Shown here piece by piece: positions 8,770 through 18,712 of a stretch of 64,000 bases of DNA. Within the stretch, counting starts at the first letter, position 1, and every line of letters starts with the position of its first letter. The stretch is from the NCBI GenBank assembly GCA_965370415.1, contig CBDUTJ010000008.1:27976-91975 (forward strand). The letters are read 5' to 3'. Source of the stretch: JACNIV01 sp965370415. GTDB lineage: Bacteria > Cloacimonadota > Cloacimonadia > Cloacimonadales > TCS61. The notes beneath the pieces are model-generated. The model was not told the DNA's origin. It did not search any database and saw only the letters and a list, made by a program, of their open reading frames with translations. The translations under genes were made by a program, and so were the position numbers.

Positions 8770-10209
8770 TTAATTCGAATCCCAACCAAATTTTAAGAAT
8801 TTCTTTTTGTAAGAAACAGAATTTATATATTCAATAGCTTCTTCTTGTATATTACGCATTATTTGCGGGTTAAAAACTTCATTTGCCAAATTTCCAGTCA
8901 TTACGTTACAGTCGTCATAATTGCCAACTCTAAAGTCCTTCAATTTATTCCAAAAAGGTGTGCCGGGGAATATTGTAAGAATCCACGGCATTACAAAATC
9001 AGCGCCGAAGTCTTTTAACATTTTCCCAAATTCAATATCAGTTTTAATATCCTCTAATGTTTGTGAAGGATGACCAATAATTAATCCAATATCCACCTTA
9101 ATGCCCCTGTTCTCTAACTTTTTTATAGTTTTCACAATTTCCCGATTATTAAAAGAACTAATTGCTTTTGGCTTATTTAATACATAGAATCTAAAATCAG
9201 GATTACTCGATTCTAAGGCAAGATAAATTTTTTCACATTTTGAATCTGCCATTAAATCAATCAATTCGTCATCAATTTGATTAGGTGCAATTCCGTGTAC
9301 TTGATGCCAACTAAAATTGTATTGGTTATATAATTTAATAAGTTGTTTAATACGGCTTTTATTAAAAAATCCAATATCATCCTCGTTTAATATTAGTTGA
9401 TAACCTTTTTCTTTAAGCTCAGAAAATAATGTATCAATCTGATGAATCGAATGAGTTCTATATGGGGTTCCTCTATTACCTGTAGCACAGAAATTACAAT
9501 TATAGATACATCCTCTTTCAGTAACTATATCAATAAATTTCTCATTTGAAACTCCATTATGAAAAAGAAGGTTCTCATATAATGTTTCATCTAATAATTC
9601 CAGATTATATATTGGAGATTTTTCAAGTTGCTCAACATAACATTTTTCATTATTTAGAATAATTTTTACATCTTGCTTATAACCAAATGATTTTATTTCA
9701 TTAAATGCCTTTTTGCCTTTTAACGCAAAGAAAAAGTCATTTAAACAATTTTCCTCACCTAAAAATACATAATCAATGCAAGCATTTCTCAGAGTTTCTT
9801 CCGGTAATGCAGAAACATGTAATCCACCAACACCAACAAGGATTTTATTAGAAACTTCTTTCACAAGTGATGCACATTCAATCATTGAAGAGTGTTGGCA
9901 AGTAAATTGATTTGAAAAAAGAACTATATCAGGCGCATACTTAACAATTTCTTTTTTAAATTCTGTAGGTGTTAAACCAAATCGGATTTTACCATTTTCA
10001 AGTTTTGTGTCATTTATAAAATTCTTGGCTGTCGCATCCAGAATTTCAGTATCAATGCCTAAAACTTGTATGAGATAAGTTCCAAGTGTAAGAAGTGAAA
10101 CAGGGTGACCACCTCTTTTTAATTCCCAGGGAAACCTTTTTGAATACGGGTTAACTAATAATACCTTTGGACTTTTCATGACATTCAAAGTATACATAGC
10201 TATTTCCAT
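8770..10209 (-). CDS. B12-binding-type radical SAM enzyme
   Basis: 479 residues. The N-terminal third (from VLLVNPYS near residue 16) has the Rossmann-like layout of B12-binding domains, but I do not see a clear DxHxxG cobalamin motif. The radical SAM domain has the 4Fe-4S cluster motif CIYNCNFCATG near residues 236-246, preceded by ERG. Further features include NEDDIGFFN near 275 and GLIIGHPSQT near 375. Enzymes of this class (with Fe-S and often cobalamin) do methylation, C-C bond formation or ring changes on peptides, lipids and hopanoids. The gene overlaps the upstream methyltransferase by 10 bases. An alternative start is the internal ATG at 10197. The reaction is unknown, but pairing with two methyltransferases points to a modified small molecule. 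Confidence 0.9.
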   Translation of the reverse strand: MEIAMYTLNVMKSPKVLLVNPYSKRFPWELKRGGHPVSLLTLGTYLIQVLGIDTEILDATAKNFINDTKLENGKIRFGLTPTEFKKEIVKYAPDIVLFSNQFTCQHSSMIECASLVKEVSNKILVGVGGLHVSALPEETLRNACIDYVFLGEENCLNDFFFALKGKKAFNEIKSFGYKQDVKIILNNEKCYVEQLEKSPIYNLELLDETLYENLLFHNGVSNEKFIDIVTERGCIYNCNFCATGNRGTPYRTHSIHQIDTLFSELKEKGYQLILNEDDIGFFNKSRIKQLIKLYNQYNFSWHQVHGIAPNQIDDELIDLMADSKCEKIYLALESSNPDFRFYVLNKPKAISSFNNREIVKTIKKLENRGIKVDIGLIIGHPSQTLEDIKTDIEFGKMLKDFGADFVMPWILTIFPGTPFWNKLKDFRVGNYDDCNVMTGNLANEVFNPQIMRNIQEEAIEYINSVSYKKKFLKFGWDSN

Positions 10210-10787
10210 TTAATAACAAAGCACATTTCAGCACCACTTGGCAAATTTGGATCATCCCGAATAATATGATCAAGAATTTTAAAGTCACCTAATGCAGTTT
10301 TTAATTCTCTGTAAACATCAGTAATTTTTCGAGTATGCATAAAATCAAAAAATATTGGTTCTTCAACATCCGGATAATCACGAATTGGTACAACAAGATA
10401 AAGTCCTTCACGACATAATTTACGTATTGATTGAAGGAAATGTATTGGATTGTATGTATGTTCTAAAGAATGGGCTGAATAAGCAAAGTCAAATTCGTTT
10501 TCAGTAAAATACTGTTCGAGTTTATTGATGTCTCCGAGAATCTGTTTATTTGTTGGTAGAATATCAATTCCAATAGCATTAAATTCATTCTTCTCGAAAT
10601 CTTCCACTTCAATATCATGACGGCAACCTAAACATACGCAACGTTTACCCTTAAAGCGCTTTTTAATGATTTGTATGTCTTTTAGTCGCAATTTTTTTTT
10701 TTGTATTGTCCAAGGAATACGGGGTTCATTTGTCTTATATTGAATATCTAAATATTCTTTGTATGATTTATAATTATAACATTTCAC
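10200..10787 (-). CDS. Small class I methyltransferase-like protein
   Basis: 195 residues. RCVCLGCRHDIEV near residues 50-62 occupies the place of SAM motif I. It is followed by an acidic strand-2 end (IGIDILPT), a DINKL segment and the motif-IV-like FDFAYSAHSLEHTYNP near residue 100, typical of Methyltransf_11 members acting on small molecules. The glycine-rich loop is poor (GCRHD rather than GxGxG), so SAM binding could be altered. It is the first gene of the operon ending at 4097 and overlaps the radical SAM gene by 10 bases. The ribosome site is weak. The role may be methylation of the radical SAM product, which is an inference from context. Confidence 0.8.
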   Translation of the reverse strand: MKCYNYKSYKEYLDIQYKTNEPRIPWTIQKKKLRLKDIQIIKKRFKGKRCVCLGCRHDIEVEDFEKNEFNAIGIDILPTNKQILGDINKLEQYFTENEFDFAYSAHSLEHTYNPIHFLQSIRKLCREGLYLVVPIRDYPDVEEPIFFDFMHTRKITDVYRELKTALGDFKILDHIIRDDPNLPSGAEMCFVIKWK

Positions 10788-10852
10788 TCAATTAAGTCCT
10801 ATCTCTTAATATTTATTAGTTCCATAATCCCTTTTATATTCTCCATTATTTA

Positions 10853-10875
10853 TTATTGTAAGAAAATTACAATAA
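10853..10875. promoter_or_regulatory. Perfect 9-bp inverted repeat upstream of the ABC/radical SAM operon
   Basis: TTATTGTAA, a 5-base spacer and TTACAATAA form a perfect two-fold symmetric site about 66 bases upstream of the operon's first ATG at 10787. Its size and position fit an operator for a dimeric repressor or activator. In AT-rich DNA such palindromes also occur by chance, so this is a candidate only. Confidence 0.35.
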
Positions 10876-11187
10876 ATTACTGTCAAGAAAACAATGAAAG
10901 TACAATTTTATATGTGATTAACTATAAGGTTTGGAATTATTTGATTTCCCCAATTATTTTCATTTTGAATTCTCCTTAATTCTATAATTATTTCATATAT
11001 TATTTTAACCAATCAATTTCAAAATTTCGCTTAACGAATATATCCCCAAACAAGCTTATATTTCGCACTAAGTTTTTTCATCTTTTTTATATATTATCAC
11101 TTGAACAATCCACTTTTATTACTTTACTTAACCACAAATGGACTTACTTTCTTAAATCATTTATATCAATTAAAAAGGCTTAATTTA

Positions 11188-11218
11188 AAGGATAAATCGG
11201 TCAATAGCTAAAAGAGGG
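11188..11218. repeat. Left copy of a bracketing direct repeat
   Basis: The stretch beginning AAGGATAAATC and running through CAATAGCTAAAA to GAGGG closely matches 29954-29987 in the same orientation. The two copies lie just outside the two ends of the giant-protein operon, and each contains one arm of a transcription terminator. Confidence 0.5.
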
Positions 11219-11231
11219 TATTACCTTCTTT
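11211..11231 (-). terminator. Intrinsic terminator of the giant-protein operon
   Basis: An 8-bp stem (AAAGAGGG with CCTTCTTT, one G-U pair) encloses loop TATTA. Read on the minus strand it is followed by a short T run (CTCTTTTAGC). It lies downstream of the 785-residue gene and the VWA-like remnant. Confidence 0.6.
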
Positions 11232-11251
11232 GGGATAGCGGGAAACCCCCA

Positions 11252-11404
11252 CTATCCCATATGTATCACCTCACCAAAAGGTGGAGTGAAACTTGCTTTT
11301 CCAGTTAATATCCACAGAACCGGATAATCTGGTGACTCAGGAAATGAATCACAATAACCATCTGTAATAAGCAACTGAAATATGAGATAAATCTTACAAG
11401 GATT
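11252..11404 (-). pseudogene. C-terminal remnant of a VWA-like (DUF2201-type) protein
   Basis: The minus-strand frame ending at the TAG at 11252-11254 encodes about 50 residues including LLITDGYCDSFPES, PDYPVLWILTG and TPPFGEVIHM. This matches the characteristic C-terminal end of VWA-like proteins of the DUF2201 type, where a TDGYG strand is followed by PDYPVLWVLT and PPFGE. The frame is closed by a TAG just upstream, near the end of the 785-residue gene, so only the tail remains. Such VWA-like proteins usually pair with MoxR AAA+ ATPases. The remnant implies that a MoxR/VWA-type gene once stood here and was lost, perhaps when the giant-protein operon or its neighbour arrived. The assignment is from memory of the motif. 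Confidence 0.6.
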
Positions 11405-11414
11405 TGGCTAAGTC

Positions 11415-13772
11415 TTATTTAGTATTATTATTTAAAAAATCAAATTTTAACCCACTTGATCCTTCACCTTTTCCAGGTCCAACTTTTCTACCCTGCCATG
11501 TATGAGTTGACCCGTCAATCCAACGGGTTCTTTGTCGCTGTATTTGTATATTTATACCATGCCTTGCGACAGCTTCTTCATTAACTAAATGTTTTTCGCC
11601 ATTAGATTCGGCAGATTTTAGAATTCTACTTTGAGCTTTAACTGGCTTCGGTTCATTATCCTTTTCATTCCTTATTAAATTAGCCTGCTTTAATTGAATG
11701 GAACGTTGTCCCGAACCTGTACTTATGGGTATGTATGGAATCCAATTTTTCGGGACAACTGACATTATTTTATATATAGATAAACTATCATCTCTACTTT
11801 CTTCGATCTCAGAAAATATGGCCCTTTGATCTTCAGATAAGATAGATATATTTATTAATTTATTTAGCTCTTCTTTAATAACTTGATTACATGTTTCAAG
11901 TAATTCCAAGGTTGAAGTGTAATTTGCTCTTCTAAAGTAGGGCAAAATCTTTTCAAGTGAATCAATACATGGTGTTAGAACACCTGAGAATCTTCTTAAT
12001 AAAGTGAGATTCTGAATATTTGTTTCATCATTTATTATTCGTTGAAAAGCATCTTTATTTTTTATGATTTCCAAATTCAGCTCAAAAATCAAGTTTAAAT
12101 ATTCAATACTTGTATTGTCAGCAATTTCTCCTTTTAAACATTCTAAGCTTTTTAGCAATTCATCAATCTCAGATAATTCCTCTATAAGTTCTACTATTCC
12201 CTCTATTCCACGAGCCTGCTCTATTTTACTCTGCAGAATATCTGGCATAAATTTATTAAATAAATCTAATAATTTTATTATGGATTGGGTATTAGTTTTT
12301 TCATCTATCTTATAATTTATATGTTTCCAGCAATCAAATCCTGCCAAGGGTTGCCCTAAATTACCTGTAATAATTTGCTCAATGGCCCATACTTTATTTG
12401 CCATCTCATCACGTATAAATCTAACCTCATCAATATTTGATGAATTTTCACTTCTTCCAAGTGTAGGCGGTAAAAACAGAAAATCAGCAGAGTCATATGT
12501 CCCATTTTCATATATTTGCTGTACTTGTTTTTCCCTTTTATGAGAAATACTGAACATCTCCCATCTTTGCCATGATTGATCTTCTTCACTCCCAGCCCGA
12601 TTTATATTATGGGTTCCGCCAAAAACATCACGAACTTCTAATTTTTTAATCTTACAGAGTGAACCAATTTTTAGAGGTACAGGAATCTGGAACCAATCAT
12701 CACCATAAATAAAAGCAAATTCCATAAGAAGAAGCTTACCTAAATCTGTTGTTTTTACGTCCATATTTCCAAAATCAATTTTGGAATCCTCAAAAGCCCA
12801 CCACCTGGAATTTGGCATTCCTTTAAAACTCACCGGAGTAGGTATAAACTGCTGTTCTTCATCAGATTCGAATCCTTGTCCGGTATCTTCATTATAGTCT
12901 AATTTTTTATCTGGATCATTAATTGCTGTAAAATGGAGCCAGTCTAGATCTCCGCTAGTATAATCAGTTATTTCCAATACATGTTGTTCATTCTCATTTT
13001 TTGGAGCCGAAACACAAAATGAATAATCAAAATTACTATGATCCCAAGCCGTTTCTTCCTCTAACACGGGTTGGAAATAGACTTTAGTATACCACAAATG
13101 TAGGGCTTTTAATGCATCAGTGATCTTATCTAAATCACTATTAAATATTTGCTGTAGATCGTCAGGAATCTGAGGATCCTTACTTACAAGGTCATCAATA
13201 TTGAATAGTTTTTCCCCACTTATTGGAATCTGAGCAGCATCCTCAAAATCATCTGGTTTGGCAATCGCTTCTAAAATACTTAATGTCTCATCATCAATTT
13301 TAATTCTGTCATCTTCATTTGGGAAAGATAAAGCAAATTTTCTTTTAATATCGATTGTTATTTCTTCACTTACATCTTTCTTTTTTAATTCCTTTTCAAA
13401 TTGCAAACCTATTTGAATACTCATTCGATAATCAAAAAAAATTTCCTGTTCAACCAATCTCTCGAGAGGAATATTGTCCGGAATAGGTTTTGCAGAACCG
13501 GGGTGTTCAAATTTTTTTGGTTTATAGTGTGTAAGATGTGTTCTTTCGGTTTGCATGTATGTTTTCACAGGTGAACCGGCATCTTCTGCCTTAAATTCTC
13601 CTACCTGCCACTGGCGGGTGAGCATCCAAAGGGGATCTCGAATTCTGGACTGAACACTCCGAATAAAATTATCATTTCTGGCCCTGGGTTCCAATCTTTT
13701 CCAGAATCGATATCTCTGTAGTAATTCTACAGAATAAACTGCTACAACCTGTTCATAAACCTGACTTTCCAT
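11415..13772 (-). CDS. Uncharacterised 785-aa protein with C-terminal GEGSSGLKxDFL module
   Basis: Last gene of the giant-protein operon. The N-terminus contains RDPLWMLTRQWQVGEF and EDAGSPV (residues about 44-67), a striking Trp/Arg-rich block. The middle is a mixed helical region with coiled-coil character at about residues 480-680. The last 53 residues align without gaps to the 79-residue protein encoded at 28127 (27 identities by eye), including RW, TxxW and the terminal GEGSSGLKFDFL. There is no signal peptide or membrane helix, so it is probably cytoplasmic or carried by another machine. It starts 17 bases after the 1626-residue gene stop, with an AGAGG ribosome site. I do not recognise a function; the block at residues 44-67 looks like a conserved family signature. 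Confidence 0.8.
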   Translation of the reverse strand: MESQVYEQVVAVYSVELLQRYRFWKRLEPRARNDNFIRSVQSRIRDPLWMLTRQWQVGEFKAEDAGSPVKTYMQTERTHLTHYKPKKFEHPGSAKPIPDNIPLERLVEQEIFFDYRMSIQIGLQFEKELKKKDVSEEITIDIKRKFALSFPNEDDRIKIDDETLSILEAIAKPDDFEDAAQIPISGEKLFNIDDLVSKDPQIPDDLQQIFNSDLDKITDALKALHLWYTKVYFQPVLEEETAWDHSNFDYSFCVSAPKNENEQHVLEITDYTSGDLDWLHFTAINDPDKKLDYNEDTGQGFESDEEQQFIPTPVSFKGMPNSRWWAFEDSKIDFGNMDVKTTDLGKLLLMEFAFIYGDDWFQIPVPLKIGSLCKIKKLEVRDVFGGTHNINRAGSEEDQSWQRWEMFSISHKREKQVQQIYENGTYDSADFLFLPPTLGRSENSSNIDEVRFIRDEMANKVWAIEQIITGNLGQPLAGFDCWKHINYKIDEKTNTQSIIKLLDLFNKFMPDILQSKIEQARGIEGIVELIEELSEIDELLKSLECLKGEIADNTSIEYLNLIFELNLEIIKNKDAFQRIINDETNIQNLTLLRRFSGVLTPCIDSLEKILPYFRRANYTSTLELLETCNQVIKEELNKLINISILSEDQRAIFSEIEESRDDSLSIYKIMSVVPKNWIPYIPISTGSGQRSIQLKQANLIRNEKDNEPKPVKAQSRILKSAESNGEKHLVNEEAVARHGINIQIQRQRTRWIDGSTHTWQGRKVGPGKGEGSSGLKFDFLNNNTK

Positions 13773-13789
13773 AGTTTTATTCCTCTATC

Positions 13790-16700
13790 CTAAATGTGGA
13801 ACGGAAATTTCAGTCTTGTATTATTTAGCTGGGCCTTACCTTTCATATAAAGCGCAGGTAAAAACCTTCCCACTTTCTTTAAAGCATCAAGATCCACAGC
13901 CCGAATTTTAACCATGTCCATTGTCTCTTCAACGCACTTCAACAAGTGGTCCCATTGCCATTTGCCATCATTACCATCTACAACGGGAGAAACGCATAGC
14001 AAACAAGTGTTCGGTGATTCATTACTTGGTCTGTTATATTGATAAACAAGAGAAGTAGTTTCTTCTTCCATGGGGATAATTTCATCCCATTTATCGAGAA
14101 TAAGACCAGCAATATTTTTAGTAAAATCAACTTGAAAAGGACGTATAGTAACCAGCGAAAGAGTACCCTGAATATTTTCCTCTTTTTCTCTATCCATTCC
14201 ATCTTTCCAGGGAAGAGCTACCCAGCGATCATTTTCTTTATATGGTAGCTGACCAATAGTTAGTGTTTGCGATTCCTTATTTCTTATTTCCGATAGTATC
14301 ATTAACAATTCCATTTGTCTTAAATTAGGATGAGTTTGGGCAGCTTGTTGTAACCAAATTAATAGTGAACATTCATCTTCATTATCAAGTAATTTGTCTT
14401 GATTTCCAAATGTCAATTCTAATTCTTGATTATTTGAAGCAGTAAACCGGGGAAGAAAAATAAAAGATTTACCAAATATTTCTTTAAAACACTGCACTAA
14501 TGTCTCAATAGCATTAGACCATTTTTCATTTTTAATATCAGGTGAATCGGTATCTGATTCATTAGGTTTAATACTTTCGGCTTTATTCAATAACTTTATA
14601 CAGCTTTTTAAACGTTTGTCGATTCCCTGCAAAACACTCTTAGCTTGTGTTTTCAATTCTTCTACTGCAATGTCGTTATCCTCACTAATAGAAAAAGGTA
14701 TAGCTCCAGGAATACTATACTGTATAATCTGCTCCATATTTACTAGTATTTGATCTATCTCGTTATTGTTAACAGCATTATTTAAATTTTCAAAGAGTCC
14801 TTTTAATTCAAAATATATTCCATGATCTTCATCTTTTTTAATTTGTTCTTTAATCCAGTTATAATCCGTTTCAGAAAAACCATTAAAATTTGTTTCATGA
14901 CTCTCTTCGCCACCAACTTCTGTTTCTTCCGGTAGGTACAGATCCAGAGGTTTCAAATATGAAGTATTTGTGATTAGCTTCAGCAAAGTACGAGCAATAG
15001 GCATTACCTCTGTGAATGATTTTTCATCCGCTGAAAAACTATCATCCCTTGAATAATTAACAATAATATCACAATCTTTATCAGGTTGTTTTTCCTTTTT
15101 AATATAATAAGTAATTATTTCTTCTAACTCCGAAGATTCTAATTTTAAAGAAGACGAAGAAAGATAGATTAAATCCAAGGCAGAAATTCCAAACTTTGTA
15201 TTTAAATCACCCGATTCCGGATTTATGATGCCCAATATATTAAACTTCAATTTCTCAATTTTTCTATCTTTTACATATTCAGCATTACCAATAATCTTGG
15301 TGGGATCTCCCAGAATTTTGATTGCCCAAGCATTTAGAAAAGGTGAAAGGTTACTTCTCTTTGTTGCTGGCCATTTCTCAATATCGATATCTGTCGTTTC
15401 AGCAGGCAATAGAACAAGGCAATGATGTTTTATATTTACGCCGCCTCTAGGTGTTTTACTCACAAGGAACTCATCTGGAGGACTGCCATCGGCTGAGACA
15501 CTATCAAGCACCGCTCCGGAACCAAGGTAGTCACCAAGTACTGCCCGGTGTACACTTTCTGATAATAATAAATCATTTATTGCATCGAATATCTCATCTA
15601 AATCTTCTATTTCCTGAACAATGGCAATATGTTCAGGCGAGTTTAAAGCTGGCAGTTCATTTTCTGAATTAAAAGGAATAGGCTGAGACCCTTCTTCCTC
15701 TTTATATGCTTTTAACAAAGTCAGGCCATCAACTACATTACGTGGCGACACATTTTCTACACTCCCACTTTCAATAATTTCTTTATCTTTGCTTACATTT
15801 AAAGGATAAAGTCTTCTAAACGGTGAAATAAATTTATCCAATTCAAGAATACGATTGCCATTTTTATGAGTTTCGTGAAGAGAACGTTCAAATCGATAGC
15901 CAAGCAGTACATTTAGAGACTGTCCTTGTCTAATACCTTCAAGAAACCACAATGCTTTATTTACGCGTTCTGAAGATAGATTTACTGACATTCTATCTGC
16001 ATTCTGTTTATCTGCATGTGATAAATAAGCATTTCTTAAAACTGCCGCAGTAACACCATGTGACGTAGATGGCGCATGTATATATCCCCCATTCAGTCTA
16101 TCTGGTTCAGGCTCTAAATCTTCCAACCAACCATAGGCGCCAATATAAATACCTTCAATATTTTTTATATCCCTTAAATTATTTAAACGCATAGTGACTA
16201 TTGAAGTAGCCCAGGCATCTAGTCTATGAGTTGACAAATCAAGTATTTCAGATGTTAAGCGTTCCAATTTGGCAGTGGGCAATTTACTTAAATGATTCAA
16301 CGATTCTCGAAAAGGATCTTCATCGCCACTCCAATCATTTTTTTTTGCAAGTACAGCTTCACGTAAAAGCATAAATAATATCGATGGTGGAAGAGGTTCA
16401 GGATAATTGTTTCGTGATATTTCTTCAATATTACAATTTAGGAGAGTTTCTATGTAGTTATTTTCTAAAGGTAGTGAATCAGATAGTGGACCATCCTGAA
16501 TAAATGGAACATTTAACTTATATTCATCTCCCCAAGTTGTTGTATTAAGAATCGGGATGTGTGGTGGATGACCTGTTACTTCATTAAATAATTCTGCTGA
16601 TTTTTCTTTTGTTTGGATATACTGATCCCAAAATTCATTAAAAGAATTCGGTTCACTTGTTTGACCGTTTGTTTCATTTGTTGAACCTCTCCATTGTTGG

Positions 16701-18670
16701 ATGGTATTACTTATTCTATTCCAGATATTTTCAGTTCTAAATAGTGTAGGCCAGACAAACTTAAGTAGATTCTCAAGATAATCCTCTTCCGCAATGTTAC
16801 GAATATGAAAACTACAAGATGAAGCCTGCATGCCCAATATATTTATAAGCTCTTTTTCAGGATCATCGGATGCGCCGGTTCTTGGTATCGCATCAATATC
16901 GTCTGATAAATTTAACCAGATTTTAGAGAGATTCTTTAATAATTGAGAAAGATATTTATAGAATTCTTTTTTTTCCTCATCATTTGCTACTTCCCAAATG
17001 GAAATTGCTGAAGTTGGTAAAATACCATAGGGCATATCATCTACTCGTATAGCTGAAAAGTCTCCTCTTGCTTTCACATAATTAATAAAATGTTTTTTTA
17101 ATTGCTCTTTGTCAACATTATAAGAGAGTTTACCAAAAAGGTCCTCACTTAAATAAGCATCCCATGTCACTGGCCACAGGGCTCTCGCCATGTTCTCTGC
17201 ATCCAGGCTATCTGTTTCATCCGCACCTTTCATGTGTTGAAAAACATTCAAGTGTTGTTTCAAACCTATAGCATTAGCAAAACGATATCCATCTTTATTC
17301 TTTTCTGATAATTCCAAATTATCTGGATCTTCATCAGAAAAATTTTTATTTCTCACTTCGAGCATATAGCTTTCAAGGTAATTATCCTCACTGCTATTAA
17401 ATTCTGATTCTGTTTCATTTGTATTATTAGTTGGAGTACCCTGTTTTAAAAAACTGACCCCCCCTGTATAGTGGTGGTTATTGATTAATTTTTTTAAAAT
17501 ATCTACATGCCCATCTTCATCCTTTGGAGTTTTAATTCCAATAGCAATAATGCGACTAAAACCTTGTTTAATTTCTTCTTTACTTAAATCCTTAAGGTTT
17601 ATTTTGATTCCCATACCAATTTCAACTGCCTTATCAAAGTCTATCATCCATTCCGAATTAACATCAAAAAAAAGTTGATTTGGATCATCATCTTCAGAAA
17701 GTGGGTCGGGACCTACTGCTAACGGATAACTAATCAACTTTCCATTATGATCTGATTTGCCATCTTCATTTACCCAAGGTTCATGGATTATCTCGCCATC
17801 AACTATTTTTTTACGATACAACCTAATTGTAAAATAATCCGGCATTACATAAGTTTGAGGTGAACGGCTCCAGGATTCCTGTCTTAATGGAATATCATCT
17901 GATGAAAAGAATTCTTCATTATGAACAATATACGCTGACCGAAATGGACCGAAAGAATTCACTAATTCCATCCAGGCGGGAATTTTTATAGTTTCTCTAA
18001 GTTTCCTGAATTGTTGCCAATAATCAATACCGTCATCTATATTATTAAATCCTTCAGGAACTACCTCAGTTAAATCAATCCCACTTAAGAATGTTTCTTC
18101 TCCTAATTCTAAAATAACATCCAGCTTTTCTTCACCTACCTCATCTTTTAGCTGTGATTTAAGTTCTTTTTGTTTTTCCTCTGCCCTTTTTACCTCATTA
18201 AAGTAAAACTTTGCTTTATCAACTTCTTCCTCTGTAAAACTCTCTTCATGAGTATCAATTGCTATATCATCCGGATAAATACGTACCCAAAGCTGAGGAC
18301 GGTCAGTGTTTAAACACATATATTTAGTCTCCAAGCGTACCGGGAGCATAAAAAATGGTACTTTATTAGAACATTGTTTAATTATTTGTTCCGGTAAATT
18401 TATTGTTGATAATTCTTGTAACTTTTTATTTAAGACAGCTTTTTTATCTTTGATTAGAGTGTCTTTCTCATCCAGATTGTTTAAATAATTCTCAATTACT
18501 TCATAAATCTCTGATGATTCACTATAGGTTCCTTTTCGTTTTTCAAAGGTTTCTATATGCCGGGCTTTAGCTAAATTGGTACGGATTGTGGAAATTTCTT
18601 CTCTGTATTTTTCTATTTCCATTCGAAGTTGTTCTATTTCTTCTAAAATGTCTTGAATGCTATCGCTCAT
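13790..18670 (-). CDS. Uncharacterised giant protein, 1626 aa
   Basis: The largest member of the operon. Residues about 1-95 form a coiled coil (heptad-rich Glu/Lys/Leu). A conserved-looking block VPFFMLPVRLETKYM and QLWVRIYPDDIAIDTHE starts near residue 104. Further distinctive blocks are YIGAYGWLEDLEPE near 845, GGYIHAPSTSHGVTAAVLRN near 860 and RQGQSLNVLLGYRFERSLHE near 920. The rest is acidic and mostly helical. No signal peptide, membrane segment, P-loop or protease motif is evident. Its size and lack of enzyme motifs suggest a structural or scaffold role for the other giant proteins, by inference. Gaps of 42 and 17 bases on either side place it in the operon. I do not recognise the family by name. 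Confidence 0.8.
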   Translation of the reverse strand: MSDSIQDILEEIEQLRMEIEKYREEISTIRTNLAKARHIETFEKRKGTYSESSEIYEVIENYLNNLDEKDTLIKDKKAVLNKKLQELSTINLPEQIIKQCSNKVPFFMLPVRLETKYMCLNTDRPQLWVRIYPDDIAIDTHEESFTEEEVDKAKFYFNEVKRAEEKQKELKSQLKDEVGEEKLDVILELGEETFLSGIDLTEVVPEGFNNIDDGIDYWQQFRKLRETIKIPAWMELVNSFGPFRSAYIVHNEEFFSSDDIPLRQESWSRSPQTYVMPDYFTIRLYRKKIVDGEIIHEPWVNEDGKSDHNGKLISYPLAVGPDPLSEDDDPNQLFFDVNSEWMIDFDKAVEIGMGIKINLKDLSKEEIKQGFSRIIAIGIKTPKDEDGHVDILKKLINNHHYTGGVSFLKQGTPTNNTNETESEFNSSEDNYLESYMLEVRNKNFSDEDPDNLELSEKNKDGYRFANAIGLKQHLNVFQHMKGADETDSLDAENMARALWPVTWDAYLSEDLFGKLSYNVDKEQLKKHFINYVKARGDFSAIRVDDMPYGILPTSAISIWEVANDEEKKEFYKYLSQLLKNLSKIWLNLSDDIDAIPRTGASDDPEKELINILGMQASSCSFHIRNIAEEDYLENLLKFVWPTLFRTENIWNRISNTIQQWRGSTNETNGQTSEPNSFNEFWDQYIQTKEKSAELFNEVTGHPPHIPILNTTTWGDEYKLNVPFIQDGPLSDSLPLENNYIETLLNCNIEEISRNNYPEPLPPSILFMLLREAVLAKKNDWSGDEDPFRESLNHLSKLPTAKLERLTSEILDLSTHRLDAWATSIVTMRLNNLRDIKNIEGIYIGAYGWLEDLEPEPDRLNGGYIHAPSTSHGVTAAVLRNAYLSHADKQNADRMSVNLSSERVNKALWFLEGIRQGQSLNVLLGYRFERSLHETHKNGNRILELDKFISPFRRLYPLNVSKDKEIIESGSVENVSPRNVVDGLTLLKAYKEEEGSQPIPFNSENELPALNSPEHIAIVQEIEDLDEIFDAINDLLLSESVHRAVLGDYLGSGAVLDSVSADGSPPDEFLVSKTPRGGVNIKHHCLVLLPAETTDIDIEKWPATKRSNLSPFLNAWAIKILGDPTKIIGNAEYVKDRKIEKLKFNILGIINPESGDLNTKFGISALDLIYLSSSSLKLESSELEEIITYYIKKEKQPDKDCDIIVNYSRDDSFSADEKSFTEVMPIARTLLKLITNTSYLKPLDLYLPEETEVGGEESHETNFNGFSETDYNWIKEQIKKDEDHGIYFELKGLFENLNNAVNNNEIDQILVNMEQIIQYSIPGAIPFSISEDNDIAVEELKTQAKSVLQGIDKRLKSCIKLLNKAESIKPNESDTDSPDIKNEKWSNAIETLVQCFKEIFGKSFIFLPRFTASNNQELELTFGNQDKLLDNEDECSLLIWLQQAAQTHPNLRQMELLMILSEIRNKESQTLTIGQLPYKENDRWVALPWKDGMDREKEENIQGTLSLVTIRPFQVDFTKNIAGLILDKWDEIIPMEEETTSLVYQYNRPSNESPNTCLLCVSPVVDGNDGKWQWDHLLKCVEETMDMVKIRAVDLDALKKVGRFLPALYMKGKAQLNNTRLKFPFHI

Positions 18671-18712
18671 CTTATTCCTATTTTTTTAATATTTCTATAC
18701 ATTTGTTTTAAT

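Larger units (their letters stand above)
10788..11251. other. AT-rich spacer between two operons
   Basis: No gene is visible. It holds the leader of the 10787 operon with the palindrome at 10853-10875. Its right end carries the repeat 11188-11218 and the terminator 11211-11231, which belongs to the giant-protein operon. Confidence 0.6.
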
